Below, piece by piece: positions 27,589-37,800 of a stretch of 64,000 bases of DNA. The first letter of the stretch is position 1. Each line of letters begins with the position of its first letter. Source of the DNA: Leeuwenhoekiella parthenopeia (GTDB taxonomy: Bacteria; Bacteroidota; Bacteroidia; Flavobacteriales; Flavobacteriaceae); contig NZ_JAJGMW010000015.1 of assembly GCF_020782115.1 (NCBI RefSeq), forward strand, positions 52,695 to 116,694, in the 5' to 3' direction. Position numbers and translations under genes: made by a program. The notes under the pieces are model-generated. The model ran no database searches, was not told the origin of the DNA, and worked only from the letters and a program-made list of their open reading frames with translations.

Positions 27589-28338
27589 TTGAAAAATCAT
27601 TTCTTGTTAGTTGCTTTTCTCCTGTTGCTTTCCTGCGATTCAGACAAGGGCTTAAACTGCTTTCAGGCTCCCGGAGAGCGGGTTGCTATCGAATACACCC
27701 TTGAGAATTTTACCAAAATTGTAGTCGAAGAGCGCCTGCAACTCATCGTCAAACAGGGCGCCGAGCAAAAAGTAGTTTTGGAGACCGGTGAAAACCTGGT
27801 AAACGATATCGAAATCAGTGTTTCTGATGGAGTGCTGACTTTGTTTAACGACAACGGCTGTAACCTGGTGCGCGATTACAACATCAGCAAGGTTGTGGTG
27901 ACTACTCCTAATCTTACCGAAATCCGCAATGCTTCGGGTTATGAGGTGCAAAGTGATGGTGTTCTTACCTTCAATGCGCTCACACTCACCAGCGAAGATC
28001 TGGAGGAAGAAGATCTCTATCATAAAGATGGGGATTTCAGATTGGAGCTTGATGTAAACACGCTAAACATCACAGCAAACGGACTCTCTAATTTTTTTCT
28101 TTCCGGCAAAGCCGAAAACGCCAATCTCGAATTTCTGGAAGGCGATATCCGCTTTGAAGGCGCCGATTTTGAAGTGCAAAACCTGGAAGTATTCCACCGC
28201 GGGACCAACAAAGTGATTGTAAATCCCATTCAGGCTTTACGTGGCAGGGTGCTCAGCACCGGCGACCTGATCTCCGGCAACCGCCCGCCAGTCGTTGAGG
28301 TTGAAGAGACCTATACCGGACGACTTATTTTTGAATAG
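27589..28338 (+). CDS. GIN-domain (DUF2807) lipoprotein
   Basis: A 249-residue protein beginning at a TTG (27589); another TTG lies two codons upstream and no suitable ATG is present. The signal KNHFLLVAFLLLLSC gives a lipobox Cys. The body is the beta-helical GIN/DUF2807 domain (phrases FTKIVVEERLQLIVKQG, VVTTPNLTEIRNASGYEV, VFHRGTNKVIVNP). GIN-domain proteins are widespread in Bacteroidota cell envelopes without assigned activity; they may bind polysaccharide or act as adhesins. It follows a repeat-rich intergenic region. Confidence 0.8.
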   Translation: MKNHFLLVAFLLLLSCDSDKGLNCFQAPGERVAIEYTLENFTKIVVEERLQLIVKQGAEQKVVLETGENLVNDIEISVSDGVLTLFNDNGCNLVRDYNISKVVVTTPNLTEIRNASGYEVQSDGVLTFNALTLTSEDLEEEDLYHKDGDFRLELDVNTLNITANGLSNFFLSGKAENANLEFLEGDIRFEGADFEVQNLEVFHRGTNKVIVNPIQALRGRVLSTGDLISGNRPPVVEVEETYTGRLIFE

Positions 28339-28360
28339 TGCGAAGCGCTTAGGAAATAGT

Positions 28361-28413
28361 TCCTCCCCTTAAAAAGGGGAGGTGTTTTCAGCTTTGCTGA
28401 AAACGGAGGGGTC
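28361..28413. repeat. Dispersed double-hairpin repeat of the TCCCCTT...GGAGGGG type
   Basis: CCTCCCCTT (28362-28370) pairs with AAGGGGAGG (28374-28382), then GTTTTCAGC (28384-28392) pairs with GCTGAAAAC (28396-28404), followed by GGAGGGGTC. This layout is a recurrent intergenic repeat in Flavobacteria. Confidence 0.68.
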
Positions 28414-28457
28414 TTAATTCCGCGAAGATGGAAATCCCAAACGCTAATTTTTAACCG

Positions 28458-28465
28458 TATCTTTG
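28458..28465 (+). promoter_or_regulatory. Putative -7 promoter box for era
   Basis: TATCTTTG matches TAnnTTTG, 25 bp before the TTG start of era; no TTG -33 box at proper spacing. Confidence 0.42.
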
Positions 28466-28490
28466 CAGCCTATATTAAAACTTAAGTTGC

Positions 28491-29423
28491 TTGGAATCTC
28501 AACATAACAATCCGTTACAGCCCGAATCTGCCGAAAACAAACCGCATAAAGCCGGTTTTGTCAACATTATTGGTAACCCAAACGTGGGGAAATCAACCCT
28601 GATGAATGCGCTGGTAGGTGAGCGGCTTTCTATCATTACCTCAAAAGCGCAAACCACCAGACACCGTATTTTGGGTATCGTAAACGGCGATGATTTTCAG
28701 GTGATTTTAAGCGATACGCCCGGTATCATCAAGCCTGCGTACGAGTTGCAGGCCTCGATGATGGACTTTGTAAAGTCCGCCTTTGAAGATGCTGATGTCT
28801 TGCTGTATATGGTTGAGTTGGGCGAAAAGGAACTCAAAGACGAGGAGTTTTTTAAGAAAATACGCAATACCGATATTCCGGTGTTGCTGTTGATCAACAA
28901 GATCGATCAGGGTAATGAAGAATTGCTCGAAGCCAGCCGTACGCACTGGCAGGAGCAGGTGCCTAATGCAGAGATTTTTGCGATTTCGGCACTGGAAAAT
29001 TTTGGGGTAACCGAAGTATTTAACCGCATTCTCGAGGCTTTACCGGTGTCGCCACCTTTTTACCCTAAAGATGCCCTTACCGATAAGCCCGAACGTTTTT
29101 TTGTAAATGAAATCATTCGCGAAAAGATTTTGATGCATTACAAAAAGGAGATTCCGTATTCGGTAGAGATCGATACCGAAGAATTTTTTGAAGAGGACAA
29201 CATCATCCGAATGCGCAGCATCATTATGGTAGAGCGCGACAGCCAGAAGGGCATCATCATCGGCCATAAAGGTGCAGCTCTAAAACGTGTAGGCATCGAA
29301 GCCCGAAAGGATCTCGAAATATTCTTCGGCAAGCAGGTGCATCTGGAACTTTACGTAAAGGTCAACAAAAACTGGAGAAGCAGCGAGCGCGAGCTGCGTC
29401 GCTTTGGATATAACGGGAAATAG
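28491..29423 (+). CDS. era: GTPase Era
   Basis: A 310-residue GTPase for 16S rRNA/30S maturation. G1 is GNPNVGKST at residues 28-36, G3 is DTPG, G4 is NKID; the KH RNA-binding domain holds GIIIGHKGAALKRVG near the C-terminus. The first in-frame ATG lies inside the G1 region, so the TTG at 28491 must be the start; the extra residues before KAGFVNIIG are a short unconserved tail. A -7 box precedes it and a strong terminator follows. Confidence 0.97.
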   Translation: MESQHNNPLQPESAENKPHKAGFVNIIGNPNVGKSTLMNALVGERLSIITSKAQTTRHRILGIVNGDDFQVILSDTPGIIKPAYELQASMMDFVKSAFEDADVLLYMVELGEKELKDEEFFKKIRNTDIPVLLLINKIDQGNEELLEASRTHWQEQVPNAEIFAISALENFGVTEVFNRILEALPVSPPFYPKDALTDKPERFFVNEIIREKILMHYKKEIPYSVEIDTEEFFEEDNIIRMRSIIMVERDSQKGIIIGHKGAALKRVGIEARKDLEIFFGKQVHLELYVKVNKNWRSSERELRRFGYNGK

Positions 29424-29482
29424 TGGCAGCGCCACAGGCAATTAAATTCAATACGCGGCTCAGTTAAGTGTTAAGCCTAAAT

Positions 29483-29511
29483 AAAAAAGCCCCGCAGTGC
29501 GGGGCTTTTTT
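29483..29511 (+). terminator. Bidirectional terminator between era and a hypothetical gene
   Basis: GCCCCGC (29489-29495), AGT loop, GCGGGGC (29499-29505) with A run before and T run after; it serves both convergent genes, and the stop of the minus-strand gene lies in the T run. Confidence 0.9.
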
Positions 29512-30130
29512 ATTTCCAGAATTTCCATTTAGGCTTCTTCTTAGCCGGGACTTCATCTTTATTTTTCATTTCTAAATTGGGATTGTTCAATACCATATTT
29601 TTAAAACTCCCTCCGGTGATTTCTCGGGTTGTGATATTAAAGGAAAACGCCGTCCATTCGGTTAGTTCATTTGTAGGGTCATAAGATAAGCCGGAAATGA
29701 TGTCATTTTGAACTTTTAAATCCTTATAGCCATCCCAGAAAATGCGTTCACTGGTCCATATTTCAGCATTTTTATCAATAATTGTTACACCTATTTGATC
29801 TATACAAATTACAGAATGGTCTGGTGCTTGAAATGCATCATCAATACTATCTCCGAAAATGGCATTGGGTTTTTCGTGATCAATGTGCATTAAATATCCA
29901 ATCCCACCAGCGATAATTACAACAAAGTTTGTTTCTGGTAAATCGTAAACCTTACTCAGCTTAGAATGACCGGGTTCAAAATTAGCAACCCAACTTTGAC
30001 CATTATTCCTATAAAATTTCACTACAAATCCCTCTCTATAATAGCCTTCCCCATCTCTTGTAACAGGTATATACATTGGCCCATATGGAGGGAGAAAATC
30101 CAATTTTTGAAATTTATAATCGGAGTTCAT
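29510..30130 (-). CDS. Hypothetical protein, family not recognised
   Basis: A 206-residue soluble protein that I do not recognise. There is no signal peptide or transmembrane segment. The sequence is rich in beta-forming stretches (VVIIAGGIGYLMHID, HSVICIDQIGVTIID) and aromatic residues, and ends in a Lys/Trp-rich tail (KKKPKWKFWK). Such phrases recall small immunity-like or phage-neighbour proteins, but that is not evidence. It lies alone between era and the arsenosugar block, and its codons look more AT-rich than the flanking genes. The ATG at 30130 is clear. Confidence 0.62.
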   Translation of the reverse strand: MNSDYKFQKLDFLPPYGPMYIPVTRDGEGYYREGFVVKFYRNNGQSWVANFEPGHSKLSKVYDLPETNFVVIIAGGIGYLMHIDHEKPNAIFGDSIDDAFQAPDHSVICIDQIGVTIIDKNAEIWTSERIFWDGYKDLKVQNDIISGLSYDPTNELTEWTAFSFNITTREITGGSFKNMVLNNPNLEMKNKDEVPAKKKPKWKFWK

Positions 30131-30231
30131 TTTGCTGACATCAATTTTTCTACTTTACCAAATTAACAATAATTATAGCGAGTTAGTTTATAAAGTTTTT
30201 TTGTTGCCACTGGCTGCTAGCCGGCCGGCGG

Positions 30232-31200
30232 TTAGCAACATCCACCACCATCATAGTGAAAAGTGCTTTCGCTGATAAAAATATCGTCACGACCTAAAGC
30301 CTTTAAGGCTCCTGCGGTTTTATCGCAAACGGCCAGCGGCTGATTTTTCAGTAATATATGGCCTTTTTTGTCATCAAAATGATTTTCAGAACCGTAATAA
30401 ATCGCGGCTTTTCCGGTAAAAATACACGGGCCGTCTTCGGGCATAGGATCTTTGATGGCGGCTACCTCAATAGATTCGATATAGATGAGTTGGTCTGTAG
30501 GATAGTTTTTCGGGTCTAGAATGCGATAGGGCTTGCGGGCACGAATTTCGATAGTTCCAAAACCGGCATCGGTAAGGGCTTTTACATACGCGCTAATCGG
30601 AAGGCTTCCACTGAGGCAGAGCGCGCGCAAACGCTCGTCATTGCGCAGCGTTTCGTTCATTTCCTGCTCGCAGGTAGGATCGCTCATCACCAGTCTTCCG
30701 TGAGGTTTCAGCACCCGATACATTTCGGCGATTGCCTTTTTTAAATCTTCGGCTTTAAAAATATTGAACAGACAGTTTTGAGCCGCCACGTCGATACTGT
30801 TATCCTCCACCGGCAGGTTTAGGGCATCTCCCTTCTTAAGGTCTACAAACTCACTTTTAAACCAGGGATTTTGCGCTTCGGCCTCCAGGAAATTTTTACG
30901 CGAAGCTTCGAGCATTTCGTCAACCACATCAACGCCCACCACACCGCTTTTCTGGCGTGAGAAATAGGCAAATTGCAGCAGCTCCATGCCGCCGCCCACG
31001 CCTACATACAGCACCCGCGGATTGTTAGTCAGATCGCGCGCGTTTACCGTGCTGCCGCAGCCGTAATTCATTTCCTGCATAATTTTCGGGATTTTCAGAC
31101 CCGGTAATTCCCATATGGGATTGGTGGTGCAGCAAAGTCCTACATCGGGCGTTAATGCCGCGTCACGGTACACATTCTTGGTCGTTTCTAAGTAGCTCAT
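30232..31200 (-). CDS. arsM: Arsenosugar-type arsenite S-adenosylmethionine methyltransferase ArsM
   Basis: A 322-residue Rossmann-fold methyltransferase. SAM motif I appears as VLYVGVGGG (residues 63-71), then the acidic GVDVVDEML and GDALNLPVEDNSIDV. Cysteines that could bind As(III) are at 23-24, 48 and in AQNCLF and LRALCLSG, and the chain ends in GGGCC (Cys321, Cys322). ArsM methylates trivalent arsenic towards dimethylarsenic. Motif I departs from the usual DLGxGxG. The length and Cys layout fit the ArsM branch linked to arsenosugar loci, and ArsS is in the same minus-strand block. Last gene of the block, 26 bp after the metallophosphoesterase-like gene. Confidence 0.85.
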   Translation of the reverse strand: MSYLETTKNVYRDAALTPDVGLCCTTNPIWELPGLKIPKIMQEMNYGCGSTVNARDLTNNPRVLYVGVGGGMELLQFAYFSRQKSGVVGVDVVDEMLEASRKNFLEAEAQNPWFKSEFVDLKKGDALNLPVEDNSIDVAAQNCLFNIFKAEDLKKAIAEMYRVLKPHGRLVMSDPTCEQEMNETLRNDERLRALCLSGSLPISAYVKALTDAGFGTIEIRARKPYRILDPKNYPTDQLIYIESIEVAAIKDPMPEDGPCIFTGKAAIYYGSENHFDDKKGHILLKNQPLAVCDKTAGALKALGRDDIFISESTFHYDGGGCC

Positions 31201-31226
31201 AGTTCTTTTTTTTGATTTGTATTTTT

Positions 31227-32054
31227 TTAAAGTTGAATGCCAAAACCCTGTAACCCGCTTTCATAGGGCGGAAGGATCTCGGTGTTATCCCAAATTCCGG
31301 TAATCAGGGTTCGGGCGTATTCCTGCGGCAGAAACTCGTTTTGCATGTGTGCATTGGCGAGTTTATGATTGTACTGCATCGTGTGATGGGTAAAGCCGAA
31401 GCTTCCGTTTTGTTCTTCTAAAAGGGCGTACCATACGTGCGGCTGCCCGTCATTGGCCGGCATCCCAATCACACCCGGATTGATCCACAGCTTATCATTG
31501 TGCTCCTGATTAAACGGCAAGCCGCAATGCCCTGCGATGATCACATCGGTTTGAAGGGCATCAAAATTTTCCTGTTTTTTCTCCCAGGGAGTTGACTTAT
31601 AGATAAATTCCGAAACATTGAAGTAATCGCCGTGCACCACAAAAACTTCTTTTTCCGCAAAGCGGAATGTGAGGTGATCAGGCAATTCCGAAATAAAATC
31701 AAGCGAAGATTTGCTGAGTTTACTCTGTGCATACGGAAACCACATCTGGCTAAACCCGTCGCAACGCGAACCCTTTCTAAAATCACAACCGCAATCTTCA
31801 GCCCCGTCCCGCAGCTGAATTTCCACATTCCCCAGAATGCTTCGGGCACCCCAGATTTTAAAGAGTTGCACCACTTCTTCCGGCTGGCCGCAATAGCCCA
31901 CAATGTCTCCGGTACAGATGCAGTTTTCGGGAGGAATGCCTTGTTTTTCGGCAATGCTCTTCAGCTTTTCCAGCGCCTGTAAATTGCTGTAAACACCTCC
32001 AAAAAGCAGCACTTTTCCGCTTAGCGAACCCAGATTTACCACAGCTTTATCCAT
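31227..32054 (-). CDS. Metallophosphoesterase-like protein with altered metal site, Cys-rich
   Basis: From the ATG at 32054 the protein has 275 residues and the calcineurin-like fold layout, but canonical ligands are replaced. GDxH is GGVYSN (19-24), the GDxxGY motif is TGDIVGYCG (48-56, retained), GNHE/D is GNVE (75-78), and GHTH is GHCG. Cysteines cluster at 45, 47, 55, 88, 90 and 98. Classical members cleave phosphoesters with two metals; here catalysis or metal choice may differ, or the Cys may bind arsenic (inference). It overlaps the symporter gene by 19 bp and precedes arsM, so it belongs to the arsenosugar operon. An ATG at 32108 would overlap more. Confidence 0.75.
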   Translation of the reverse strand: MDKAVVNLGSLSGKVLLFGGVYSNLQALEKLKSIAEKQGIPPENCICTGDIVGYCGQPEEVVQLFKIWGARSILGNVEIQLRDGAEDCGCDFRKGSRCDGFSQMWFPYAQSKLSKSSLDFISELPDHLTFRFAEKEVFVVHGDYFNVSEFIYKSTPWEKKQENFDALQTDVIIAGHCGLPFNQEHNDKLWINPGVIGMPANDGQPHVWYALLEEQNGSFGFTHHTMQYNHKLANAHMQNEFLPQEYARTLITGIWDNTEILPPYESGLQGFGIQL

Positions 32055-33361
32055 GAAGGTATCAGATATACGATTAAACATGAGGCGATTCCCCAGATAT
32101 TTACCCAAAGCAAATCGGCATAATTCCCCTGGGTAAGAATCCAGTTTTTTGGGATGAGGTCAAACAGCAGGAGAAAACCAAACAGGAGTCCGCAACCCAC
32201 ACTCAGGTAAAAACTGATTTTAGGCGCGGGCAGTTTCCAAAATAAAAATACGGGTGTAAGACCAATAACCATAGTCCCCGAGATGGTGGTAGCCGACAGG
32301 ATTTTGGCATCTAAAAAGATGGGAATAGTTCCCAAAATGACCAGAACGCCCATAGCGATACGCCCCAGCGTGATGCTTTCGCCCCAATTCAAATCAACCG
32401 CAACCAGTTTTGAGAAGGACGAAAAGGTAGAGTCTAGCGTAGAAGCTGCCGAAGTGATCATGATAAAATTGATGATGAGTAAAATAACGGTGCCAAAGGC
32501 TTTGCCTACTTCAACTGCTGCCTGGCCCTGCATTCCCATGGCCTGAGCGTACACGCCCACGATGCTGAAAAGGATGATGCAGGCACCGCCCAAAACGCTG
32601 GCCCAGAGAAAACTTTTAAGGGTTACCCGCGGCGAACTCAAAAAAGCACGGTCGGTCAATACAGGATCGTGAAAGGGATAACTAAACGACTGAATCAGGG
32701 CCGCAAAAAGCAGGTTTAATCCCGTTTCAAAACTCCAGATTCCGCTGCTGGCGGTTTGGCTCACGGTAAAACCGGGAACCGAGTAGATGTTTGATAACAC
32801 CACAAATAATAAAATGGTGAAAAGCCCCATCTGGATCACATCGGTAAAAATCGAACTGCTGAGTCCGCCTTTTAGCGAGTATGCCAGCGTGAGTAAACTA
32901 AAAACGATAATGGCGGCGTAATAGGCTTCGGTATCCACCGCGCCAAAGTAACTGCCTATAACCATAGTGTTGCTCCATACCTCGTTAAACAGGCGTATGG
33001 AGATGAGGATCGAAAAGACGCGCATCGCGTTTTTCCCAAACCGGGTGGTTAAAAACTGATGCAGACTCGTAAAGCCTCCTTTTTTACGCATAAAGTAGAT
33101 GAGTATCCCGGCAACAGCAAAGGAGAGGTAGTAGCCCGCGTATGCGACTCCGCCAACGATCCCGAACTCAAGGCCCAGGTTTGCGGCATTGGTGATACTC
33201 TTGGCAAAAATCCACGAAATGACAAGGCTCCCGGTAAGCATAAACACATTAGGCGCTTTATTGCGATGGGTCGCCTTGAAAAAATCATCAGTCGATTTGG
33301 CAAGCGGGGACAGTAAAAACAGGATCAAACTTGACCCGATAATCAAAACCCATTGCCACAT
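32036..33361 (-). CDS. Sodium:solute symporter family transporter
   Basis: A 441-residue inner-membrane protein (ATG 33361; a TTG four codons upstream is possible) with about 12 hydrophobic helices. It has SSS-family features such as WSNTMVIGSYFG and YSLKGGLSSSIFTDVIQM, and SAASTLDSTFSS. SSS proteins move sugars, amino acids or nucleosides with Na+. It is shorter than sugar symporters (500-570). The gene lies between SusD and the metallophosphoesterase, so its substrate is probably what the SusCD pair passes; arsenosugar, nucleoside or glycerol-glycoside are only candidates. Confidence 0.85.
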   Translation of the reverse strand: MWQWVLIIGSSLILFLLSPLAKSTDDFFKATHRNKAPNVFMLTGSLVISWIFAKSITNAANLGLEFGIVGGVAYAGYYLSFAVAGILIYFMRKKGGFTSLHQFLTTRFGKNAMRVFSILISIRLFNEVWSNTMVIGSYFGAVDTEAYYAAIIVFSLLTLAYSLKGGLSSSIFTDVIQMGLFTILLFVVLSNIYSVPGFTVSQTASSGIWSFETGLNLLFAALIQSFSYPFHDPVLTDRAFLSSPRVTLKSFLWASVLGGACIILFSIVGVYAQAMGMQGQAAVEVGKAFGTVILLIINFIMITSAASTLDSTFSSFSKLVAVDLNWGESITLGRIAMGVLVILGTIPIFLDAKILSATTISGTMVIGLTPVFLFWKLPAPKISFYLSVGCGLLFGFLLLFDLIPKNWILTQGNYADLLWVNIWGIASCLIVYLIPSWIKLW

Positions 33362-33385
33362 TAGTGTACTCAAATTCTTAGTTTT

Positions 33386-34825
33386 TTAGTTATCCCACCA
33401 TACGGGGGTGTCCAGACTATTACCATTTGTGGCCTGCGCCGCCTGCCGGTAATGGTCTGCGTTCAATGCTTCTTCTTCGGCCGGGTAGGGCATACGCACC
33501 GGGATTTTGCCATCGTTAAGACTGGCAGCAACCGGTTTAAAAGCCGGGAAGCCCGTGCGGCGCCATTCAACCCAACCTTCGTAGCCGTTTATGATATTGG
33601 CGATCCACTTTTGGGTGATGATTTGCTGCACCGGGGTTGTTCCTGGAGCGTTGTATGCCGCCGGTCCCGCAAGGTAATTTGCAGGCAAGTCGGTAAGCCA
33701 GTATTCAAAAGCCTGCGTCACGCCGGTGTTATACAGGTTTGCTCCATCGGCGTTAATATAGCCTTTTGCAGCTGCTTCGGCCAAAATAAAATGCGTTTCC
33801 CAGGCCGTCATAAAATTGGCGTTGAGGTCTGCTGTATGTTCTCTGAAAAGGGTTCCCGCAAGCGAAAAGTTTGCCGGTTCAATGGAAGTTTGGGAGGCAT
33901 TGATGCCATTGATCAAACCATTGAAATCTCCGGAAGTCGAATTTGCAAACGGACGGAAGAATACCGCGATACGATCGTCATTCAATTCTTTTAAAATGTC
34001 TTCCATAGTTTCTGAAAGCACAAAGTTGTTGAAATCTCCTGCCCGTAATTGCGCAAAGCGGAAGCTGTTTGGGGCAATTGCCGTAAAGTCAAACGTAGCA
34101 TTGTCTGCATTGCTGGCGATAAAGTTTCTTTCAGTGTAAATGGCCGCGATTTGAGCCGCCACATCTTCACGCCCGGAAATACGCATCAGGGCTTTCAGTT
34201 TTAGGGAATTTGCAAATTGTACCCAGTTTTCCAGATTGCCCGAAAACAACAGGTCGCCTTCTAAAGCAACCGCTCCCTGATAGGCTTCAAGAGCAGCAAT
34301 ACCTTTGTCGAGATTGTCCAAAATTCCGCCTTCGGCGAGATAGATGTCTTCCTGTGCGTCGTAGGCAGCAGTAACCGTCCCGTCAATACCGTTGAAGGCT
34401 TCAAAATAAGGTACGTCGCCAAATAAATCGGTAAGCCCCTGAGCCATGTAGGCTTTTAAAATCAGGGCCGGACCTTCATAAACCCTGAAGGTTTCCACAT
34501 TTTGAGCCTGCTTGAGTAAAATCTCATTATCCCGCAAATTGGTGTAAAAAACCGGCCAGGGATTGCCGCCTAGTTGAGGCGACTTCAGTGCGTGACGGTC
34601 AAACAGGTTAAAATCGAGCGCGGTGCGATGCTGAGACAGTAAATCGCCGGCGGCAAAACCCTCGTAGCTCATTTGTTCGCCAAAATCATAAATCACGTGC
34701 CGCAGGAGCAAGCCCGGCTGCACGTTTACCGGCGCGTTGGGATTGGTGTTGAGGTCTTCAAAATCTGTGGTGCAGGCTGTAATAAGCGTCAGACCCAGAA
34801 TCAATATGCTGTATAGTTTTTTCAT
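33386..34825 (-). CDS. SusD/RagB-family outer-membrane lipoprotein
   Basis: A 479-residue lipoprotein: signal MKKLYSILILGLTLITAC with Cys18 as the lipidated residue, then the SusD opening FEDLNTNPNAP and alpha-helical TPR-like body (SLKLKALMRISGRED, ITQKWIANIINGYEGWVEWRRTGFP). SusD caps the SusC channel and captures ligand at the cell surface. It is 28 bp after susC. The TonB-SusD pair inside an arsenosugar gene block, rather than next to glycoside hydrolases, is unusual; ligand unknown. Confidence 0.93.
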   Translation of the reverse strand: MKKLYSILILGLTLITACTTDFEDLNTNPNAPVNVQPGLLLRHVIYDFGEQMSYEGFAAGDLLSQHRTALDFNLFDRHALKSPQLGGNPWPVFYTNLRDNEILLKQAQNVETFRVYEGPALILKAYMAQGLTDLFGDVPYFEAFNGIDGTVTAAYDAQEDIYLAEGGILDNLDKGIAALEAYQGAVALEGDLLFSGNLENWVQFANSLKLKALMRISGREDVAAQIAAIYTERNFIASNADNATFDFTAIAPNSFRFAQLRAGDFNNFVLSETMEDILKELNDDRIAVFFRPFANSTSGDFNGLINGINASQTSIEPANFSLAGTLFREHTADLNANFMTAWETHFILAEAAAKGYINADGANLYNTGVTQAFEYWLTDLPANYLAGPAAYNAPGTTPVQQIITQKWIANIINGYEGWVEWRRTGFPAFKPVAASLNDGKIPVRMPYPAEEEALNADHYRQAAQATNGNSLDTPVWWDN

Positions 34826-34853
34826 CTTCTAAATGTTTTTGAGCCTTCAGGCC

Positions 34854-37800
34854 TTAAAAATTAAAGCCCGCATTTAAGCCGATGCTGCGGCTGGTGGCAT
34901 AACTCATATCTTCAACTCCGCTTACAAAGGTGTTGCCCTGTACCGCAAGTTGTTCCGGGTCAAAATGCGGAATCTCCGAAATCGCAAACAGATTGCGGCC
35001 TACCAGTGCCAGGTTGATGTTCATTCCGTTAGCAAGACCCAGAAAACCGTCTTTCAGATCAAAAGTGTAGCCTACTGAAAATTGGCGCAACTTCAGGAAA
35101 GACGCGTCATAAATGTTGTTTTCCTCGTGGTTGCGGTCGTAAAACTGGCGGTAATAGGTTTCTGCCGAAACGGCGGTGGTGTTGGGCACGTACTGCGGAT
35201 TTTCTGCGGTGCCGGTATTCACAACGCCTTGCGGTACAATTCCTTCTTCGGGACGGTTTGCCGTCTCGGCAAGCTGACCGCCCACAGTCCCCAAAGCACG
35301 TGTTCGCGAGACGAGTTCGCCTCCCTGACGCCAGTCAAACAGGAAACTCAGGTTCCAGTTTTTGTAAGTGAAATCGTTGTTCCAGCCCAGCATAAAATCG
35401 GGGTTGTAATTGCCCAGTTTTTTTAGGGTGTTGTTTGCGATATAGCTTCCGGAAGGTGTGAGAATAAACTGCCCGTCTTCGGTTTTCCGGTAACCGGTAC
35501 CGTAGATATCGCCTATTCTTCCGCCCTCTTCCACCTGAAACCACACGGTTTGATTGGCGCTGTCGTAGATTCGGCTGTAAGCCAAAGTCAAACGCCCGTC
35601 TGCCTGCGGCAGGCTTTCAACCTCAGAACGGGAAGTGCTGAAGTTAAAAGTGGTGTTCCATTTTAAGTTTGAGTTCAATACCGGCGTGGCGTTAAGAATG
35701 AGTTCGACCCCACGGGTGCGTACCTCGCCACCGTTCACTACCTGCTGGTTGTATCCCGAAGAAATCGCGATAGGCAGCGAGATGATCTGATCTTGAGTCA
35801 GGTTGTTGTAATAGGTCGCGTCAAGCCTGATGCGGTCTTTTAAAAACCGAATATCAGCGCCTACCTCGAACGAAGTGGTTTGCTCCGGTTTGAGGTTTGC
35901 GTTCGGGATAAAATTTTGATTGCTGAATGTAGGCTGCCCGTTGTATGGGGTCTGCGAAATGAAAGCGCCGCTGGTTTGATACGGCTGGGTATCGTTACCC
36001 ACCTGAGCCACGCTGGCACGCAGTTGCACATACGAGAAGGTTTCCGGAAGCTTTGCGACTTCAGAGAGTATAAAACTCGCAGAAGCCGAAGGATAGAAAA
36101 ACGAAGTCCCATCTACCGAAAACGGCGTGGCAAGCGCGCTTGACCAGTCGTTGCGCCCGGTGATGTCGAGAAATAGAAAATCGCGGTAGCCCAGTTTGGC
36201 TATGCCGTAAAACGAATTGATGCGCTTGCGCGATTCAAACTGAAACACATCGATGGGTGAAGCCGCGTTGTTGAGGTTAAAAATGCCGGGTTGTGCGAGG
36301 TTTACGGTCTGACTTTGTTTGGTTGAGGCTTTTTGATCGAGTCGGTTTCCACCCAGCGAAACGTCAACAGATACCTCACCAAAAATTTTGTTGTAATTCA
36401 GCAGGAAGTCGGTATTTACCTCTCTGTACAACACATCGTGCTCGGCATAACCCCCGTTTTTAAAACGGTTCGAGCTGAAGGCACGACGCAGTTGACGGGT
36501 TTCGGAAGAGTAATCCATCCCGCTGCGTACGGCGAGGCTTAGATTTTCGGTAAACTGGTGTTTAAGCGACAGGTTTCCAAAAACGCGATCCCGATTGAAG
36601 GAGTTTCGGTTTTCATACATAATGAAAAACGGATTGTCAAAATAGGTGTAGTTAAATGAAAACTGTTGCACACCCTCAAGTCCCGGTTGCCAGTAGCGGC
36701 GCAGGCTGTTCATATCGAGCGAGCGTGGACCCCAGGCAACCAGCGAATAATTGACGTTTTCGCTTCCATACCCGTTAGAAGGGCGGTTGTCACTGCCCGA
36801 ATTCACATAATTGACCGTCGCATTGAAACGGGTCTTATCGGTAGGCTTAAAATTGAGTTTGGCGGCCACCGTCTGGCGGTCGAGATTCACTCCGGGAATG
36901 ATGGCTTCACTGCGCAAATCGGTAAAGGAAAGGCGGTAATTGCCTTTTTCAAAACCGCTGCCAATAGCAACGTTGTTGATGGTGGTGACTCCGGTTTGGT
37001 AAAAGTCTTTCAGATTGTCCGGGTGCGAATTAAACGGAGTAGGCGTAATGGGAAGTCCGTCATAAAGCGCTGTATCGCCACCGCGTACCACCCTTCCGTC
37101 AGGTAAGGTAACCGGAGAATCAAATTGAGCAATGAGGGTGCCCTGATCTAAACGCGGACCCCAGGAATAGGTGATGAGGTCGTTAACACCGCCACCCAAA
37201 CCGTCAACAAACTCAAACTGTCCCGAGTTGCCCTGCCCGTATTGATTTTGAAATTCAGGCAGTTTAAAAGGCGTATCCACAAACACTGAGGTATTAACGC
37301 TGATTCCTAAACCTTTGCTGTTGCTTCCGTTTTTGGTTTCGATTATGATCACACCATTTGACGCCCGGGTTCCGTAGAGGGCAGCCGCACTGGGACCTTT
37401 CAATACACTTACCGAAGCGATATCATCGGGGTTGACTTCCATCGCACCGTTACCAAAATCTACCTCCTGAAAACCGGCAGCGGCCTCATTGGTGTTGTTG
37501 AAAACCGTGTTGTTGTTGATGGGCGTTCCGTCTACGATAAACAGCGGATTGTTATTGGAAAACGAAGCTTCCCCGCGAATGGTGATTTTAGAGGAAGAAC
37601 CCACTCCGGTTGCACCCTGCGATACCGTAACCCCGGCCAATTTCCCGGCAAGATTATCCAGAAAGTTGGGCGCTTTTACGGCTGATACTTCTTCGGCTTC
37701 AATGGTTTGAACCACATAGCCCAGCTCTTTGGTTTCGCGCTCCAGTCCCAAGGCCGTAATTACGACTTCATCAAGATCTGTAGTAGATTCCTGCAAAACG

